From positions 1-64,000 of the forward strand of contig JAUVAV010000002.1 of NCBI GenBank assembly GCA_030591525.1: 64,000 nucleotides of DNA, given 5' to 3'. Shown in pieces: positions 1 to 8,982 of the stretch. Under the pieces are notes generated by a model. It was not told the origin of the DNA. It made no database searches and worked only from the letters and a program-made list of their open reading frames with translations. This DNA is from a candidate division FCPU426 bacterium (GTDB lineage Bacteria; Oederibacteriota; JAAXVQ01; JAUVAV01). A program made the translations under genes and the position numbers. The stretch's first letter is position 1; every line of letters begins with the position of its first letter.

Positions 1-706
1 TCGCTGACAGATAATTGATTAAAGCTTCAAACCAGACATAAATAATATGTTCGGGATCATCAGGAAAAGGTATTCCCCACTGCGTGGAAGCCCGGGAAAT
101 AGAAATATCTTTCAATCCGCTGTTGATAATATTCACCACTTCATTGCAACGGGATACCGGCTGAATGAATTCAGGATGTTTTGCAATATGTTCCAGTAAG
201 GGCCCGGCGAAACGCGAAAGGCGAAAAAAATAATTTTCCTCCGATAGCCACACCGCCTTGATTCCGTGAGTTGGACATAACCCGTCCTTCAGTTCGGTTT
301 CTATATAGTAATTTTCACAAGAATTACAGTACCATCCTTCGTAATGTCCCGGGTATATATCGCCGGCCGCTTTGACGCGCCGTACTATTTCCTTAGCTGC
401 CTCGTGGTGTCTTTGGTCCGAGGTACGGATAAACCGGTCGTATGAAACGTTTAAAGCCTGCCAGGTCTTTTGAAAAATCTCCGCCATCCGGTCGCAGTAT
501 TCCTGGGGGGGCTGATTTAATTCTCGTGCCCGCGCTTGCACATTGGAGGAATGTTCATCCGCTCCGGTAGCGAATTGAACATCATATCCGGTTGCCCGCC
601 GCCAACGCGCCAATACATCAGTAGCAATCTCCTCGTAGGCATGACCGATATGCGGTTTGGAATTGGCATAAGTAATCGCCGTAGTAATATAATATTTATC
701 GCCCAT
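1..706 (-). CDS. metG: Methionyl-tRNA synthetase, N-terminal part (runs off the window)
   Basis: Class I aminoacyl-tRNA synthetase that charges tRNA-Met in the cytoplasm. About 235 N-terminal codons are present and the reading frame is open through position 1, so the KMSKS loop and anticodon-binding domain lie outside. The ATG is at 704-706. The HIGH signature reads PHIGHAYEE at residues 18-26, and a CNSC...CPTH zinc-knuckle insertion follows near residues 126-148. The gene starts 2 bp after the ricT stop, which makes it the last visible gene of a tmk-holB-ricT-metG run. Identity is clear from the motifs. Only the 3' part is unknown. Confidence 0.93.
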   Translation of the reverse strand, partial: MGDKYYITTAITYANSKPHIGHAYEEIATDVLARWRRATGYDVQFATGADEHSSNVQARARELNQPPQEYCDRMAEIFQKTWQALNVSYDRFIRTSDQRHHEAAKEIVRRVKAAGDIYPGHYEGWYCNSCENYYIETELKDGLCPTHGIKAVWLSEENYFFRLSRFAGPLLEHIAKHPEFIQPVSRCNEVVNIINSGLKDISISRASTQWGIPFPDDPEHIIYVWFEALINYLSA

Positions 707-708
707 AA

Positions 709-1398
709 TTATTTCCGTGCCTTCCCCTTGACTTTTTCTTCCTGAGAGGAGCGCTTTCCCCGGCGGCCTCCGCCCTCGTAGGAAAGGCAGCACATTAGCC
801 GTCCGCAGAGTCCGGATATTTTAGCGGGATTCAAGGATATATTTTGATCTTTCGCCAAACGGATCGAAACCGAGACAAAATCCTTTAAAAAGGTACAACA
901 GCACAACGGACGACCGCAGCATCCCACCCCGCCCAAGCGCCGGGCTTCATCCCGAACGCCGATCTGCCTCATTTCGATCTTGATTTTCAGAGCCCGGGCC
1001 AGTTCTTTTACCAATTCACGAAAGTCAACCCGGTTCTCAGCCGTAAAATAAAAAACCGCCTTGCGGGCATCCAGGGTATAGCTGACATCCACCAGCTTCA
1101 TGGAGAGCCCTTTTTCCAGAATTTTTTTTCGGCATATCCGGTTGGCCTCTCTTTCCCGTCGGTCATTATTCTTGAGTTGTTCCTGATCGCGGACCGTAGC
1201 CGGACGTAAAATCCGGCGCCTGGACTCCGCTATACGTTCCTCGGGTAGAATGCGTTTAGTTCTAACCACTTGCGCCATGTTCGGACCGTACTCGGTCTCC
1301 ACCACGCAAAAGGTATCAAGTTCCAGCCGCTTTCCGGCCCAAAGGCTGTAAAAAATTCTCCCGCCTTTTACTAATTGGACACCTATTGCTTCCGGCAT
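709..1398 (-). CDS. ricT: PSP1-domain protein RicT (YaaT-like)
   Basis: A 229-aa protein of the PSP1/RicT family. In Bacillus these proteins act with RicA and RicF on mRNA maturation and phosphorelay control, and they often sit next to holB as here. The C-terminal half carries the family's cysteine motifs, CCGRPLCC near residue 165 and GLCGRLMCC near residue 197, which could bind an Fe-S cluster. The tail is basic (KVKGKARK). The ATG at 1396-1398 has an AAGGAGAG ribosome-binding site 6 bp upstream. It follows holB by 28 bp and precedes metG by 2 bp. The specific role in this organism is inferred from the family. Confidence 0.9.
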   Translation of the reverse strand: MPEAIGVQLVKGGRIFYSLWAGKRLELDTFCVVETEYGPNMAQVVRTKRILPEERIAESRRRILRPATVRDQEQLKNNDRREREANRICRKKILEKGLSMKLVDVSYTLDARKAVFYFTAENRVDFRELVKELARALKIKIEMRQIGVRDEARRLGGVGCCGRPLCCCTFLKDFVSVSIRLAKDQNISLNPAKISGLCGRLMCCLSYEGGGRRGKRSSQEEKVKGKARK

Positions 1399-1426
1399 AT
1401 GTTTCTCTCCTTAATCCCGGACAGGA

Positions 1427-2413
1427 TTAATTTCTCCCGGCCTTTGCTCCCAATCTCATGAAAAGATTTTCCAATAAAAGCTGGGTATTAATGTTTTTCT
1501 TCATTTGTTGGATCGCGGTTAAAACCGCTTGGCACTTCTCTGCCAGCGACTCCGTACTTTCGTCCAAAAGGGCGCCTTCCAGTTCAGTCAGGCGATCACT
1601 ATTCATAAGCAGCTCGCGAGACGCCCGGCTGGATAATATTAGTAAGTCGCGGAACCAGGAAAGGAGTACGGCCAGCATTTCCGGCAGTTCGGCGCGATGT
1701 TCACCCCATTGGACTGCAGCCTCCGGCCAATCACGGGGCCCTAATTTTTGCAGCTTCCCGATAACCTGGTTTCGCAGCGCCTGCGTATTTTCATCCGCCA
1801 GGCGCAGAGCTTTTGCCGGACGCCCCCCGGATTGCATGGCCAGGGCCTGCGCCTGGTCCGCCGGACAGGCTAGCCGTTCCCTTAGCCAGGAGGATAAGAC
1901 CTTGGTTTCCAGCGGCCGGAAACGGACCGTCTGGCAACGCGACCGGATAGTCTCCAACAACGCAAAAGGCTGGGTGGTAATCAGTACCAGTATAACCGCC
2001 GGAGGCGGCTCTTCCAGGAGTTTCAGCAAACTGTTGGCCGCCTCCAGGGTAAGCCTCTCGGCCGAATCAAGTATGTAAAGCTTGGTACTGCCTTCCATCG
2101 GTTTTAATATTGCATCTCTTTGTAATTGTTCGCGCATCTGGTCGATTTTTAAAAATTGCCCTTCCGGCTCTATGCTTCTTACGTCCGGATGACCGCCCTG
2201 GGTAATCTTACGGCAAGCCGGGCATTCTCCGCAAGCCTCCCCTTCCGCGGATTGGGAGCAATTAAGGGCTTGGGCCAAAGCCAGGGCCGTAGCCCGTTTG
2301 CCTACTCCTTCCGGCCCGGTAAATATAAAAGCATGCCCCAGCCGTTTATTCCCAACCGCGCGCTTAAAATATTCAATCGCCCGGGTTTGCCCTTTAATGT
2401 CTTTGAACGGCAT
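1427..2413 (-). CDS. holB: DNA polymerase III delta' subunit
   Basis: Clamp-loader subunit, 328 aa, of the AAA+ family, which helps load the sliding clamp during replication. The Walker A motif GPEGVGKR is at residues 33-40. A zinc-binding module (C...CGECPAC) follows at about residues 52-68. A sensor/arginine-finger region is visible around LLKLLEEPP and IRSRCQ. The length matches delta' and is shorter than DnaX tau. The ATG at 2411-2413 has an AAAGGAG site 6 bp upstream. It lies between tmk and ricT, a common bacterial arrangement. A short gamma-like DnaX is the alternative but is less likely given the neighbours. Confidence 0.88.
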   Translation of the reverse strand: MPFKDIKGQTRAIEYFKRAVGNKRLGHAFIFTGPEGVGKRATALALAQALNCSQSAEGEACGECPACRKITQGGHPDVRSIEPEGQFLKIDQMREQLQRDAILKPMEGSTKLYILDSAERLTLEAANSLLKLLEEPPPAVILVLITTQPFALLETIRSRCQTVRFRPLETKVLSSWLRERLACPADQAQALAMQSGGRPAKALRLADENTQALRNQVIGKLQKLGPRDWPEAAVQWGEHRAELPEMLAVLLSWFRDLLILSSRASRELLMNSDRLTELEGALLDESTESLAEKCQAVLTAIQQMKKNINTQLLLENLFMRLGAKAGRN

Positions 2414-2432
2414 ACTCTACTCCTTTAAATAC

Positions 2433-2602
2433 CTAAGAGCTTGAGCAGTTAGTCGGTTTTAATATAAATAATTCCTCTCCCTCGAGGGGAGAGGTTAGGT
2501 GAGGGTGCGATTTTAAAAGCTTTTATCACCCTCCCCTTTATCCCCTCCCGTCAAAAAGGGAGGGGAATACTTGAATTCCGGACTAATTGCTCAGGCTCCT
2601 AG
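2433..2602. repeat. Family B composite repeat between tmk and holB
   Basis: The ends are related in inverted orientation: AGAGCTTGAGCAGTTAGTC on the left and GACTAATTGCTCAGGCTCC on the right, the latter followed by CTAG. The middle holds a GGGGAGAGG/CCCTCCCC-rich hairpin. The same ends occur at 16324-16461, 52677-52915, 43391-43486 and 28184. It fills most of the 211-bp gap between two genes of one operon. Confidence 0.75.
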
Positions 2603-2624
2603 GCTGCCTCCTTTTACAGAAAAT

Positions 2625-3293
2625 TTAGCATTTATTCAACCTTACATCCTTCGAGGTGGATTTTAACCTTCTCCATACTTCATTCCAAACCTCTCCGGCT
2701 ATTAACTTAATCGGGCGATCAGCCTGGATCCGGCAAACCCGGCGTGGTTCCCGCAGCGCGATTTCCAGATAAGCCTGACGAACGCGGCGGGCAAAAGCGG
2801 ATGATTCCGATTCCATCCGGTCATGTCCTTGCTTAGCCTGAAAAGCCCGGCGTAAACCTTTGGTTGCGTTAATATCAAATAACAACGTGAGGTCCGGCTT
2901 GATTCCGTTTGCGGCAAAACGATTGGCAGCCGCGACGAATTTTGGGGAAAGTCCCCGGCCGCCTACTTGGTAGGCATATGTCGAATCTGCAAAGCGTTCG
3001 CATAAGACAATATATCGGTTGGCTAAAGCCGGTTGGATAAGCGTACGAACATGCTGGGCCCGGGCTGCCAGGAAAAGCAGAAGCTCTGTCTCAACCGTAG
3101 GCGGCGTTCCCTGGTTTGAGAGCAACATTAAGCGGATTTTTTCCGCCAGCGGATGCCCTCCCGGTTCTCTAGTCTCGACTATTTTTAAACCCGCTTGCTT
3201 TAGGCTTTCAGCCAAGCATTTAAATTGAGTACTTTTACCCGATCCATCCGGTCCTTCAAAAGTAATAAAAAACCCGCGTTTCTTGGGATCCAT
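2625..3293 (-). CDS. tmk: Thymidylate kinase
   Basis: Phosphorylates dTMP to dTDP in the cytoplasm, the last kinase step specific to dTTP synthesis. The protein is 222 aa. The P-loop FEGPDGSGKSTQ is at residues 13-24. The ERFADSTYAYQ (DR[YH]-like) motif lies near residue 99, and LLFDI plus the RRAFQAKQGHDR LID-type segment follow. The length is normal for Tmk. The ATG is at 3291-3293, but no clear Shine-Dalgarno is visible. A ricT-holB-tmk grouping is seen in many bacteria and supports the call. A repeat separates it from holB. Confidence 0.93.
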   Translation of the reverse strand: MDPKKRGFFITFEGPDGSGKSTQFKCLAESLKQAGLKIVETREPGGHPLAEKIRLMLLSNQGTPPTVETELLLFLAARAQHVRTLIQPALANRYIVLCERFADSTYAYQVGGRGLSPKFVAAANRFAANGIKPDLTLLFDINATKGLRRAFQAKQGHDRMESESSAFARRVRQAYLEIALREPRRVCRIQADRPIKLIAGEVWNEVWRRLKSTSKDVRLNKC

Positions 3294-3360
3294 TTGGCAT
3301 TAATGAATAACCCTGAACTAAATAATATATTGGACGGTCGTTGTAGTATCACCGGCAGTT

Positions 3361-3388
3361 GTAGGGGCGTTTAATTAAACGCCCCTAC
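3361..3388. repeat. Family A palindrome (GTAGGGGC...GCCCCTAC)
   Basis: A perfect 28-bp palindrome with arms GTAGGGGCGTTTAA and its complement. The same or a related unit is found at 38335-38363, 57563-57590, 60687-60714, 35028-35055 and 49451-49478. It lies in the 440-bp gap 3294-3733, which is otherwise AT-rich and has no gene. Confidence 0.85.
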
Positions 3389-3603
3389 GTTCCGTAGGTG
3401 GCATATCTTAGCCTTCGAGAAATTGAAAAAACCACATGAAATATTCACATGCGGGAAAGCAAGTGGTTAATATATTACTTAAAAATTCAGGGTATCCTTT
3501 CATTTTTTTTGAAAATTCTTTTCTATCGGAAAATTATACCATAAAACAACTTTTATGGTTTTTATAAAACACTATATGTAGAAAATCAAGTTTTGTTTAA
3601 TTT

Positions 3604-3634
3604 ATATTTATCCACATAGCTTGTGGATAAATAT
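3604..3634. promoter_or_regulatory. Facing pair of DnaA-box consensus sites in an AT-rich palindrome
   Basis: TTATCCACA at 3608-3616 and TGTGGATAA at 3622-3630 are two perfect DnaA 9-mer consensus sites in opposite orientation. They sit inside a 13-bp-arm palindrome (ATATTTATCCACA). Flanking DNA (about 3480-3700) is AT-rich and contains a further hairpin at about 3539-3560. It could be a DnaA-regulated site, a titration site or part of an origin. Only two exact boxes are visible, so an origin is not established. Confidence 0.5.
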
Positions 3635-3733
3635 AAATTATTTGTGCAATCCAATAAAACTCTTTAAAAACAGCCTTTTTTAAAAAGGCATATATATCAG
3701 CCCTGTGAGTAAACCGTGCTTTTTGCCTAAAAA

Positions 3734-5452
3734 TCAGAACAATCCTTTTACTAACCCATCTTCTGTCAGGTCAATATTATTTCCAGCCGGTTGGGATGGC
3801 AAACCCGGCATGGTCCGCATATCTCCCAGCATAGGACAAAGAAATCCGGCCCCTACCGAAGCACGCACATCCCGCACTGGGATACGAAAATTTCGGGGCC
3901 GCCCTTTAAGTTTGGGGTCATGCGAAAGGGATAGATGGGTTTTAGCCATGCACACCGGAAGCCGGTCAAAACCCAGTTCCGTATATAATTTTATTTTCTT
4001 TTCCGCCATGGGCAAATAATCCACTCCATCGGCCCCGTAAATTTTGGCGGCAATGGTCTCTATCTTTTCCTTAACCGAATCCTCCAGGGAATAGAGAAAT
4101 TTAAAGTCCGAGGTTTGGTCGGCCGCCGCTACCACGGCTTCGGCCAGTTCCCGGCCGCCGGCTCCTCCGCGGGCATGGACTTCTGAGCATACCGCGGCCT
4201 GAGCGCCAAATTGCAAGGCTTGCCCGCGCACCAGTTCTATTTCATGTTCCGTATCAGTACTAAACCGATTAATCGCTACGACCACCGGCACACCGTGCAA
4301 TCGCACCGCCTGGATATGCTGTTCCAGATTTTCGCAACCCCGAATCAGAGCCTCATCATTCGGAGCCGCGGCCACGGCCGGATCCAAAGGCTTGCCGGGA
4401 CGGACCTCAAAAGCATTCCCGTGCATCTTCAAGGCCCGTATCGTACAAGTCATAATTACCGCGTCCGGCTTCAATCCTGAATAGCGGCATTTAATATTCA
4501 TGAATTTTTCGCATCCGCAATCCGCTCCAAAACCACTTTCCGTCACTACATAATCCGCCAAACGCAGAGCCATCTGGTCGGCAATAATCGAAGAATTCCC
4601 ATGAGCGATATTGGCAAAAGGTCCGGCATGCACCAAGACCGGGGTATGCTCCAGGGTTTGCATGAGGGTCGGCATGACGGCATCTTTCATCAGTACGGCC
4701 AGGGACCCGGCGCATTGTAAATCCTCGGCCGTGATTGGTTGTCCACTGCGATTAGTGCCGATAACGATGGCTCCCAGACGCGTTCGCATATCTTTTAAAT
4801 CCCGGGCCAGAGCCAGAATGGCCATAATCTCCGACGCTACGGCTATATCAAACCCGGTTTCCCGGGCATAACCGTTCTCCCGGCCGCCTAATCCGATTAC
4901 TATCTGGCGCAGGGCCCGGTCTGAAATATCCACCACCCGGCGCCAAGTAATCGCCAGGGGATCAATATCCAGCTTATTACCATGCAGCAGGTGGGAATCA
5001 ATATAGGCTGCCAAGAGGTTATTAGCCAGAGAAACGGCATGGATATCTCCGGTTAAATGAAGATTTAAATCCTCCATGGGTACTACTTGCGAATAACCTC
5101 CGCCGGCGGCACCGCCTTTAATTCCGAATACCGGGCCCAAGGAGGGCTGGCGAATACAGGTAATTACCCGCTTTCCGATCTTGGCCAGCGCTTGGGAAAC
5201 CCCTATGGTAGTAACGGTCTTGCCCTCGCCCAGCGGCGTAGGGGTAATGGCGGTTACATCAATATATTTTCCCAGCGGGCGATCCGCCTTAGCCTGAATA
5301 ATATCCAGGTGTACCTTGGCTTTGTATTTTCCATAAAGTTCCAAATCCTCGCTATCTAATCCAAGTTCTCCGGCTATCTCGGATATGGGACGCAAGACCG
5401 CCTTTTGCGCGATTTCAAGATCACTGGGTATTTTATGAAGCTTTACGTTCAT
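3734..5452 (-). CDS. fhs: Formate--tetrahydrofolate ligase
   Basis: ATP-dependent synthesis of 10-formyl-THF from formate and THF. It is the first folate step of the methyl branch of the Wood-Ljungdahl pathway and also a general one-carbon entry. The protein is 572 aa from the chosen start, typical for the family. The nucleotide site PTPLGEGKTVTTIG lies near residue 66. The family signatures RQPSLGPVFGIKGG and MEDLNLHLTGD follow. I chose ATG 5450-5452 (MNVKLHK) because AAGGAG lies upstream. An upstream in-frame extension has no family similarity. FolD, the next enzyme, is at 55947-56798. Whether CO dehydrogenase/acetyl-CoA synthase exists elsewhere cannot be seen. Confidence 0.96.
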   Translation of the reverse strand: MNVKLHKIPSDLEIAQKAVLRPISEIAGELGLDSEDLELYGKYKAKVHLDIIQAKADRPLGKYIDVTAITPTPLGEGKTVTTIGVSQALAKIGKRVITCIRQPSLGPVFGIKGGAAGGGYSQVVPMEDLNLHLTGDIHAVSLANNLLAAYIDSHLLHGNKLDIDPLAITWRRVVDISDRALRQIVIGLGGRENGYARETGFDIAVASEIMAILALARDLKDMRTRLGAIVIGTNRSGQPITAEDLQCAGSLAVLMKDAVMPTLMQTLEHTPVLVHAGPFANIAHGNSSIIADQMALRLADYVVTESGFGADCGCEKFMNIKCRYSGLKPDAVIMTCTIRALKMHGNAFEVRPGKPLDPAVAAAPNDEALIRGCENLEQHIQAVRLHGVPVVVAINRFSTDTEHEIELVRGQALQFGAQAAVCSEVHARGGAGGRELAEAVVAAADQTSDFKFLYSLEDSVKEKIETIAAKIYGADGVDYLPMAEKKIKLYTELGFDRLPVCMAKTHLSLSHDPKLKGRPRNFRIPVRDVRASVGAGFLCPMLGDMRTMPGLPSQPAGNNIDLTEDGLVKGLF

Positions 5453-5585
5453 GATATCTCTCCTTAATACGTTAGCCGCTTCATCCCCGCGTTGAAATGC
5501 GGGGATGAAGCGGCATAAAAACAAAAAACGCGCCGAAGGCCTGCGACGCGGTTCAAAAAATCTCCCCCTCGATCTATATATTCCC

Positions 5586-5617
5586 AAGCAGGGACACGGT
5601 GCACCGTGCCCCTGCTT
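5586..5617. repeat. GC-rich palindrome of family A type
   Basis: AAGCAGGG...CACGGTGCACCGTG...CCCTGCTT forms a near-perfect 32-bp palindrome just 3' of the HEAT-repeat gene on the minus strand and upstream of fhs. It may terminate transcription of the HEAT gene or be a mobile palindrome. Confidence 0.6.
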
Positions 5618-5632
5618 AATAAAGCATCCCTT

Positions 5633-7063
5633 TTATTTTTTCTTTTTACTGCTTTTCTTTTTAACTGTCTTCTTTTTGCTGCTTTTTTTGCTTTTGATCG
5701 TCTCCGCCTTTTTCGGGACAGCCACATCCGCTTTAGATTCCGGAGCAGCGCGCTTGGTAAGATCATCCGTGGAAACTCCCGGGGTTGCTTTCGTCAGCGC
5801 CCGCTTACTGGTCCGGGCTTTTTGCCGGCCCTCTCTTTTCGCGAGTACATTTTGAATACGCCTTTTAATCCATCGGCTGGTTTCTTGTTCCAAGGCTTGT
5901 TTTAAAATAGTTTTAGCTTGGGGTTTTTTTATATCCCCCAAGGCGGAGACCGCGGCCCAGCGAACGCGCTCTATTTTGTCTTCCACCAGTTTGCCTAAAG
6001 CTTTAATCGCCTTTTCGCCTTTTATCCGGCCCAAGGCTTCAGCGGCCTCTTCTCTAACATACTCATCTTTATCTCCGGCCATTTTAAGCACAATACCGAT
6101 ATGCTTGGCCTCCGCCATTTGTGCCAGCGCATGAGCGGCCGCGGATCGGACTACCCGTTTCTTTTCCTTCAGCAAGGGAAGCAGCGCCGGTATCGCACTC
6201 TGGGCGCCCAACCGGCCCAAGGCCAAGGCCGCCTCCCGGCGCATGGAACTTTGCTCATCAGTCAGCGCTTGGATTAAAACTCCTTCTGCCCGGGAATCAC
6301 CGATATTTCCCAAAGCCATAATAGCGGAACGCTTGGGATAAAGTTTTTTTTCTCCGGCTAACTGAATCAAATCCGGCACTGCAGCCCGGGCTTTTATCCT
6401 TCCCAGGGCCATGGCCGCATCGCCCTGCAGCATAGGAACCTTGGAATGGAGAACCCGCCGAATTTGATCTACTACTTCGTCGCCTTTAAACTTGGTCAAC
6501 ACCCAAATAACGCGGCGTTGAACGAGAATCTCCTTATCATTCAGCGCTTTATATAAGTCCGGCAAAACATTTCTATCCTGGGATAGGCCCACGGCTATGA
6601 CCGCCTGCTCACGAACCTTGGTTGAAGGATCCTTAAGAAAACCCTTGATCGCGGGTATTTTCTCTTTTCCTCCCAATTTAACCGTTGTAAAAACCGCCGC
6701 CGCCCGGACCTCCTCGCTTTTATCCTTCAGCAGAGGCTCAACCTGATCCAGTTGTGATTTGTCTCCCCAGGCCCGCATGGATACCAAAGCATTGGCGCGC
6801 ACTTTATCGTCCTGATCCTGCAGGGCTTTAAGCAGCTTGGGCACTACGGATTTATCACCCACGCCGCCCAGCGACATAACCGCCCGGCGCCGCTCGGCCG
6901 GATCGTTGGAATCCAGCATGCGCGAATATTTATTGATCATGGATTTCCTTTTGTGTTTCCAAGAGCGTGGTGCTTTTAGTTGCAGGGCCGCAATAATTAC
7001 CCCGGCTGCCACCATCAATACTACCATGGTAATCCATATAATCTTGGTTTTCTGCGTTGCCAT
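5633..7063 (-). CDS. Membrane-anchored HEAT-repeat protein
   Basis: A 476-aa protein. Residues about 8-30 form one hydrophobic N-terminal segment (signal anchor). About ten HEAT/PBS-lyase-type repeats of roughly 31 residues follow, with recurring AVxALGxIGD/VRxxAAxALG patterns. The tail is strongly basic and lysine-rich (KKKTVKKKSSKKKK). HEAT arrays usually serve as protein-binding scaffolds. No catalytic residues are seen, so the partner is unknown. The ATG at 7061-7063 is preceded by AAGGAGG 6 bp upstream; a TTG two codons earlier is poorer. The basic tail might contact nucleic acid or acidic lipid, which is inference only. Confidence 0.8.
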   Translation of the reverse strand: MATQKTKIIWITMVVLMVAAGVIIAALQLKAPRSWKHKRKSMINKYSRMLDSNDPAERRRAVMSLGGVGDKSVVPKLLKALQDQDDKVRANALVSMRAWGDKSQLDQVEPLLKDKSEEVRAAAVFTTVKLGGKEKIPAIKGFLKDPSTKVREQAVIAVGLSQDRNVLPDLYKALNDKEILVQRRVIWVLTKFKGDEVVDQIRRVLHSKVPMLQGDAAMALGRIKARAAVPDLIQLAGEKKLYPKRSAIMALGNIGDSRAEGVLIQALTDEQSSMRREAALALGRLGAQSAIPALLPLLKEKKRVVRSAAAHALAQMAEAKHIGIVLKMAGDKDEYVREEAAEALGRIKGEKAIKALGKLVEDKIERVRWAAVSALGDIKKPQAKTILKQALEQETSRWIKRRIQNVLAKREGRQKARTSKRALTKATPGVSTDDLTKRAAPESKADVAVPKKAETIKSKKSSKKKTVKKKSSKKKK

Positions 7064-7221
7064 GCCCAACCTCCTTAATTCACTCTATTTACATTTTATA
7101 TGGGAGAAAATTATAGCATATTAATAAAACTCACGCATTAAAAAATGTAAGTCGCATGTAATATTCAGTGCCTGGAGGAAGTTGTCTGACTTAACAACAA
7201 AAGACATTTTTTCCGAGTTTC

Positions 7222-7256
7222 CCCCTTTTCAAAAAGGGGGGCAAGGGGGGATTTTA
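7222..7256. repeat. Family C repeat (CCCCCTTTT..AAAAGGGGG)
   Basis: CCCCCTTTTCAAAAAGGGGG followed by a second AAGGGGGGATTTT block. Close copies are at 28230-28271, 43420-43440 and 55025-55122. It lies in the 724-bp gene-free stretch 7064-7787. That stretch otherwise holds a short CACCCC/GGGGTG hairpin near 7331 and the family D copies listed next. Confidence 0.75.
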
Positions 7257-7474
7257 TAAATATGCAAAAGTTGAAATATTAAATCCAAAAAGGGATGTAT
7301 TGCTTGCCTGTTTTTAGGGTTTTGTTTTCCACCCCAACGGGGTGCCCTTCTTTAAAATCATCCTGTCTTCGTTTTTTTTGGACGCGTCTTTAGTTTTCAT
7401 TCTTTTGCTTCATTATCTCTTATTGTTGTTCCGTCTTTTCGTTTCCATTCAATTAATCCATTTGCACTTCGCCC

Positions 7475-7580
7475 CGGTCACTTCGACATGCTCAGTGACC
7501 GGGGGCGAATCAATCAAAAATGGCCGTTGAGCTGTTTGTCGGTCCGGTGGCTGAGCTTGTCGAAGCCACCCGGGCCCTTT
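7475..7580. repeat. Two family D repeat copies
   Basis: CCGGTCACTTCGACATGCTC...GTGACCGG at 7475-7503 and GGCTGAGCTTGTCGAAGCC at 7549-7567 are in opposite orientation. They match the dense repeats around the GIY-YIG gene at 9005-9850, so family D brackets the TIR gene on both sides. Confidence 0.75.
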
Positions 7581-7787
7581 GTGTGCGACATTAATCCCTC
7601 TTTTAAAACAACGTTTTTCTTGTGCCTGGCACCGTGCAAACAGTGTTTTTTTCTTTCATTTTAAATAAACCTCATAATGTGTCATTGCCAAGAAATTAGA
7701 AATTGGCGCAGATGCCGTTTGCCCTGGTTGTATGCGATGTTTAGATATAGGAGTGGCCAAAATCCTTGCGTTTGGCCAAGCCATAGC

Positions 7788-8858
7788 TCACGGTATTACC
7801 TCAATCTCTCTAGATCGCGAAAATCTATACCTCTTGTCAGTCAATCGGCATAAATGAGGTATTAGTCCCGCTCCATAAAGACCAGAGTATTTTCCATTGA
7901 AACCGTAACTATCGCGCACTTGTACATTCTTGTTAAAAGCTGATATTAAATTGCTAGCTTGCTGGTTGGAAATCCTTTTTATGAACGGTAACAGTTCAGA
8001 CAAAGGGTTTGCGTCATCATATTCTCGACAACCCCGGATAGCTTCGATGTATGCGTTCAACATCCGATCATGTGGCATTAATATTTTTACGATTTCTTTT
8101 GCGACTGTATCCCACGAACAGGAAATCGCCTGAAACTTTCCTATAAAACCATAAGGATCTTTCCCTAATTTAATAGAAATAACTGGCACGCCTTGTCCAA
8201 AAGCAAAACCCACTTCTTGATCCGTCCAATCACTATCATGGAAGTTTTCCGTCATAAGAACCCCAAACGCGTCCATAGAAAAAAGGGCGTTCTCAATTTC
8301 ATTTTGCCATTCTTTATTAGGCCGAATGTCTTCATGCGCCACAAAACCAGATATTCCGAAAAGCTTTAATTTTTCTTTTAATTCTGCTGTTTCTTTTTTA
8401 ACTTCGGTTTTGTGGCTAAGAAACAATCTATACCCATCTTTCCCCCAGATACGGTTCACGGCTTCGGGCAGAATAGCACGCTTGCCTGCCAAAAGCTTTC
8501 CGGATTCTTTTCGCCAATCTCGTTCTTCTGCGAATTCCATCTCCAAAAAAACATTCTCAATAAACTCATCCTGAACATTATGAGCTTTATTTAGATCATC
8601 CCTTATTTGCTTCTGTAGTTTATCCTTTTTCTTAGCAGCGCTAATATATAATATTTCTGGCATTACCAAATAAAGGGCATGACCATATGTAATCCCGCCT
8701 ATGTTCTCGTAACCACATCCTTCACGTACCCTTATTTGAGAATTTACGATAATTTCCTGGAGTTCGTTTTGCCCATCATTCGCGTATAGTTTCGAAAGCA
8801 CCGCCAAGTAATGCTCGATATTCCGTGATAGTTGCAACTGATATTCATTTTCACTCAT
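7788..8858 (-). CDS. TIR-domain protein (putative NADase / defence effector)
   Basis: A 356-aa protein. Residues about 142-262 form a TIR domain: GYRLFLSHK opens strand A, FVAHEDI follows, then WQNEIENAL. SDWTDQEVGFAFG places a glutamate near residue 215 where TIR NADases have their catalytic Glu. The N-terminal 140 residues are a helical region that I do not recognise, and about 90 residues follow the TIR. Prokaryotic TIR proteins often cleave NAD+ or make signal nucleotides in antiphage defence, but no partner gene (Argonaute, Sir2, nucleotide sensor) adjoins. I chose ATG 8856-8858 because GAGGG precedes it; an ATG 13 codons upstream is possible. It looks AT-richer than its neighbours and sits inside repeats, which suggests acquisition. 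Confidence 0.75.
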   Translation of the reverse strand: MSENEYQLQLSRNIEHYLAVLSKLYANDGQNELQEIIVNSQIRVREGCGYENIGGITYGHALYLVMPEILYISAAKKKDKLQKQIRDDLNKAHNVQDEFIENVFLEMEFAEERDWRKESGKLLAGKRAILPEAVNRIWGKDGYRLFLSHKTEVKKETAELKEKLKLFGISGFVAHEDIRPNKEWQNEIENALFSMDAFGVLMTENFHDSDWTDQEVGFAFGQGVPVISIKLGKDPYGFIGKFQAISCSWDTVAKEIVKILMPHDRMLNAYIEAIRGCREYDDANPLSELLPFIKRISNQQASNLISAFNKNVQVRDSYGFNGKYSGLYGAGLIPHLCRLTDKRYRFSRSREIEVIP

Positions 8859-8910
8859 ATCTTTACCCTCACTTCCCCGCTTATCAACTTCGGCCATAGC
8901 GCATCTCGTA

Positions 8911-8982
8911 GATTTTCAAGATTAACGGTGCTGCCAGTGTAATAAGTCACGACAGCACATTAAAGGATAACATATAAGGCAT
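8911..8982 (-). pseudogene. Truncated 5' remnant of a second GIY-YIG gene
   Basis: Closely matches the first ~25 codons of the intact GIY-YIG gene at 9116-9613 (the segment encoding MPYMYILECADG...TVNLEK). It has a 1-bp deletion near codon 5. Similarity stops abruptly at about 8911, roughly 50 bp before the TIR gene start. It shows that a second copy existed and was broken at the edge of the TIR-bearing DNA. Confidence 0.8.

Noticed and set aside
3294-3733. Firm oriC call
   Set aside because: Only two exact DnaA boxes, no dnaA or dnaN nearby, and skew cannot be computed here; reported only as a candidate site.
5505-5905. Plus-strand frames opposite the HEAT gene 3' end
   Set aside because: They are antisense of the Lys-rich tail (giving Phe/Leu-rich peptides) and lack support.
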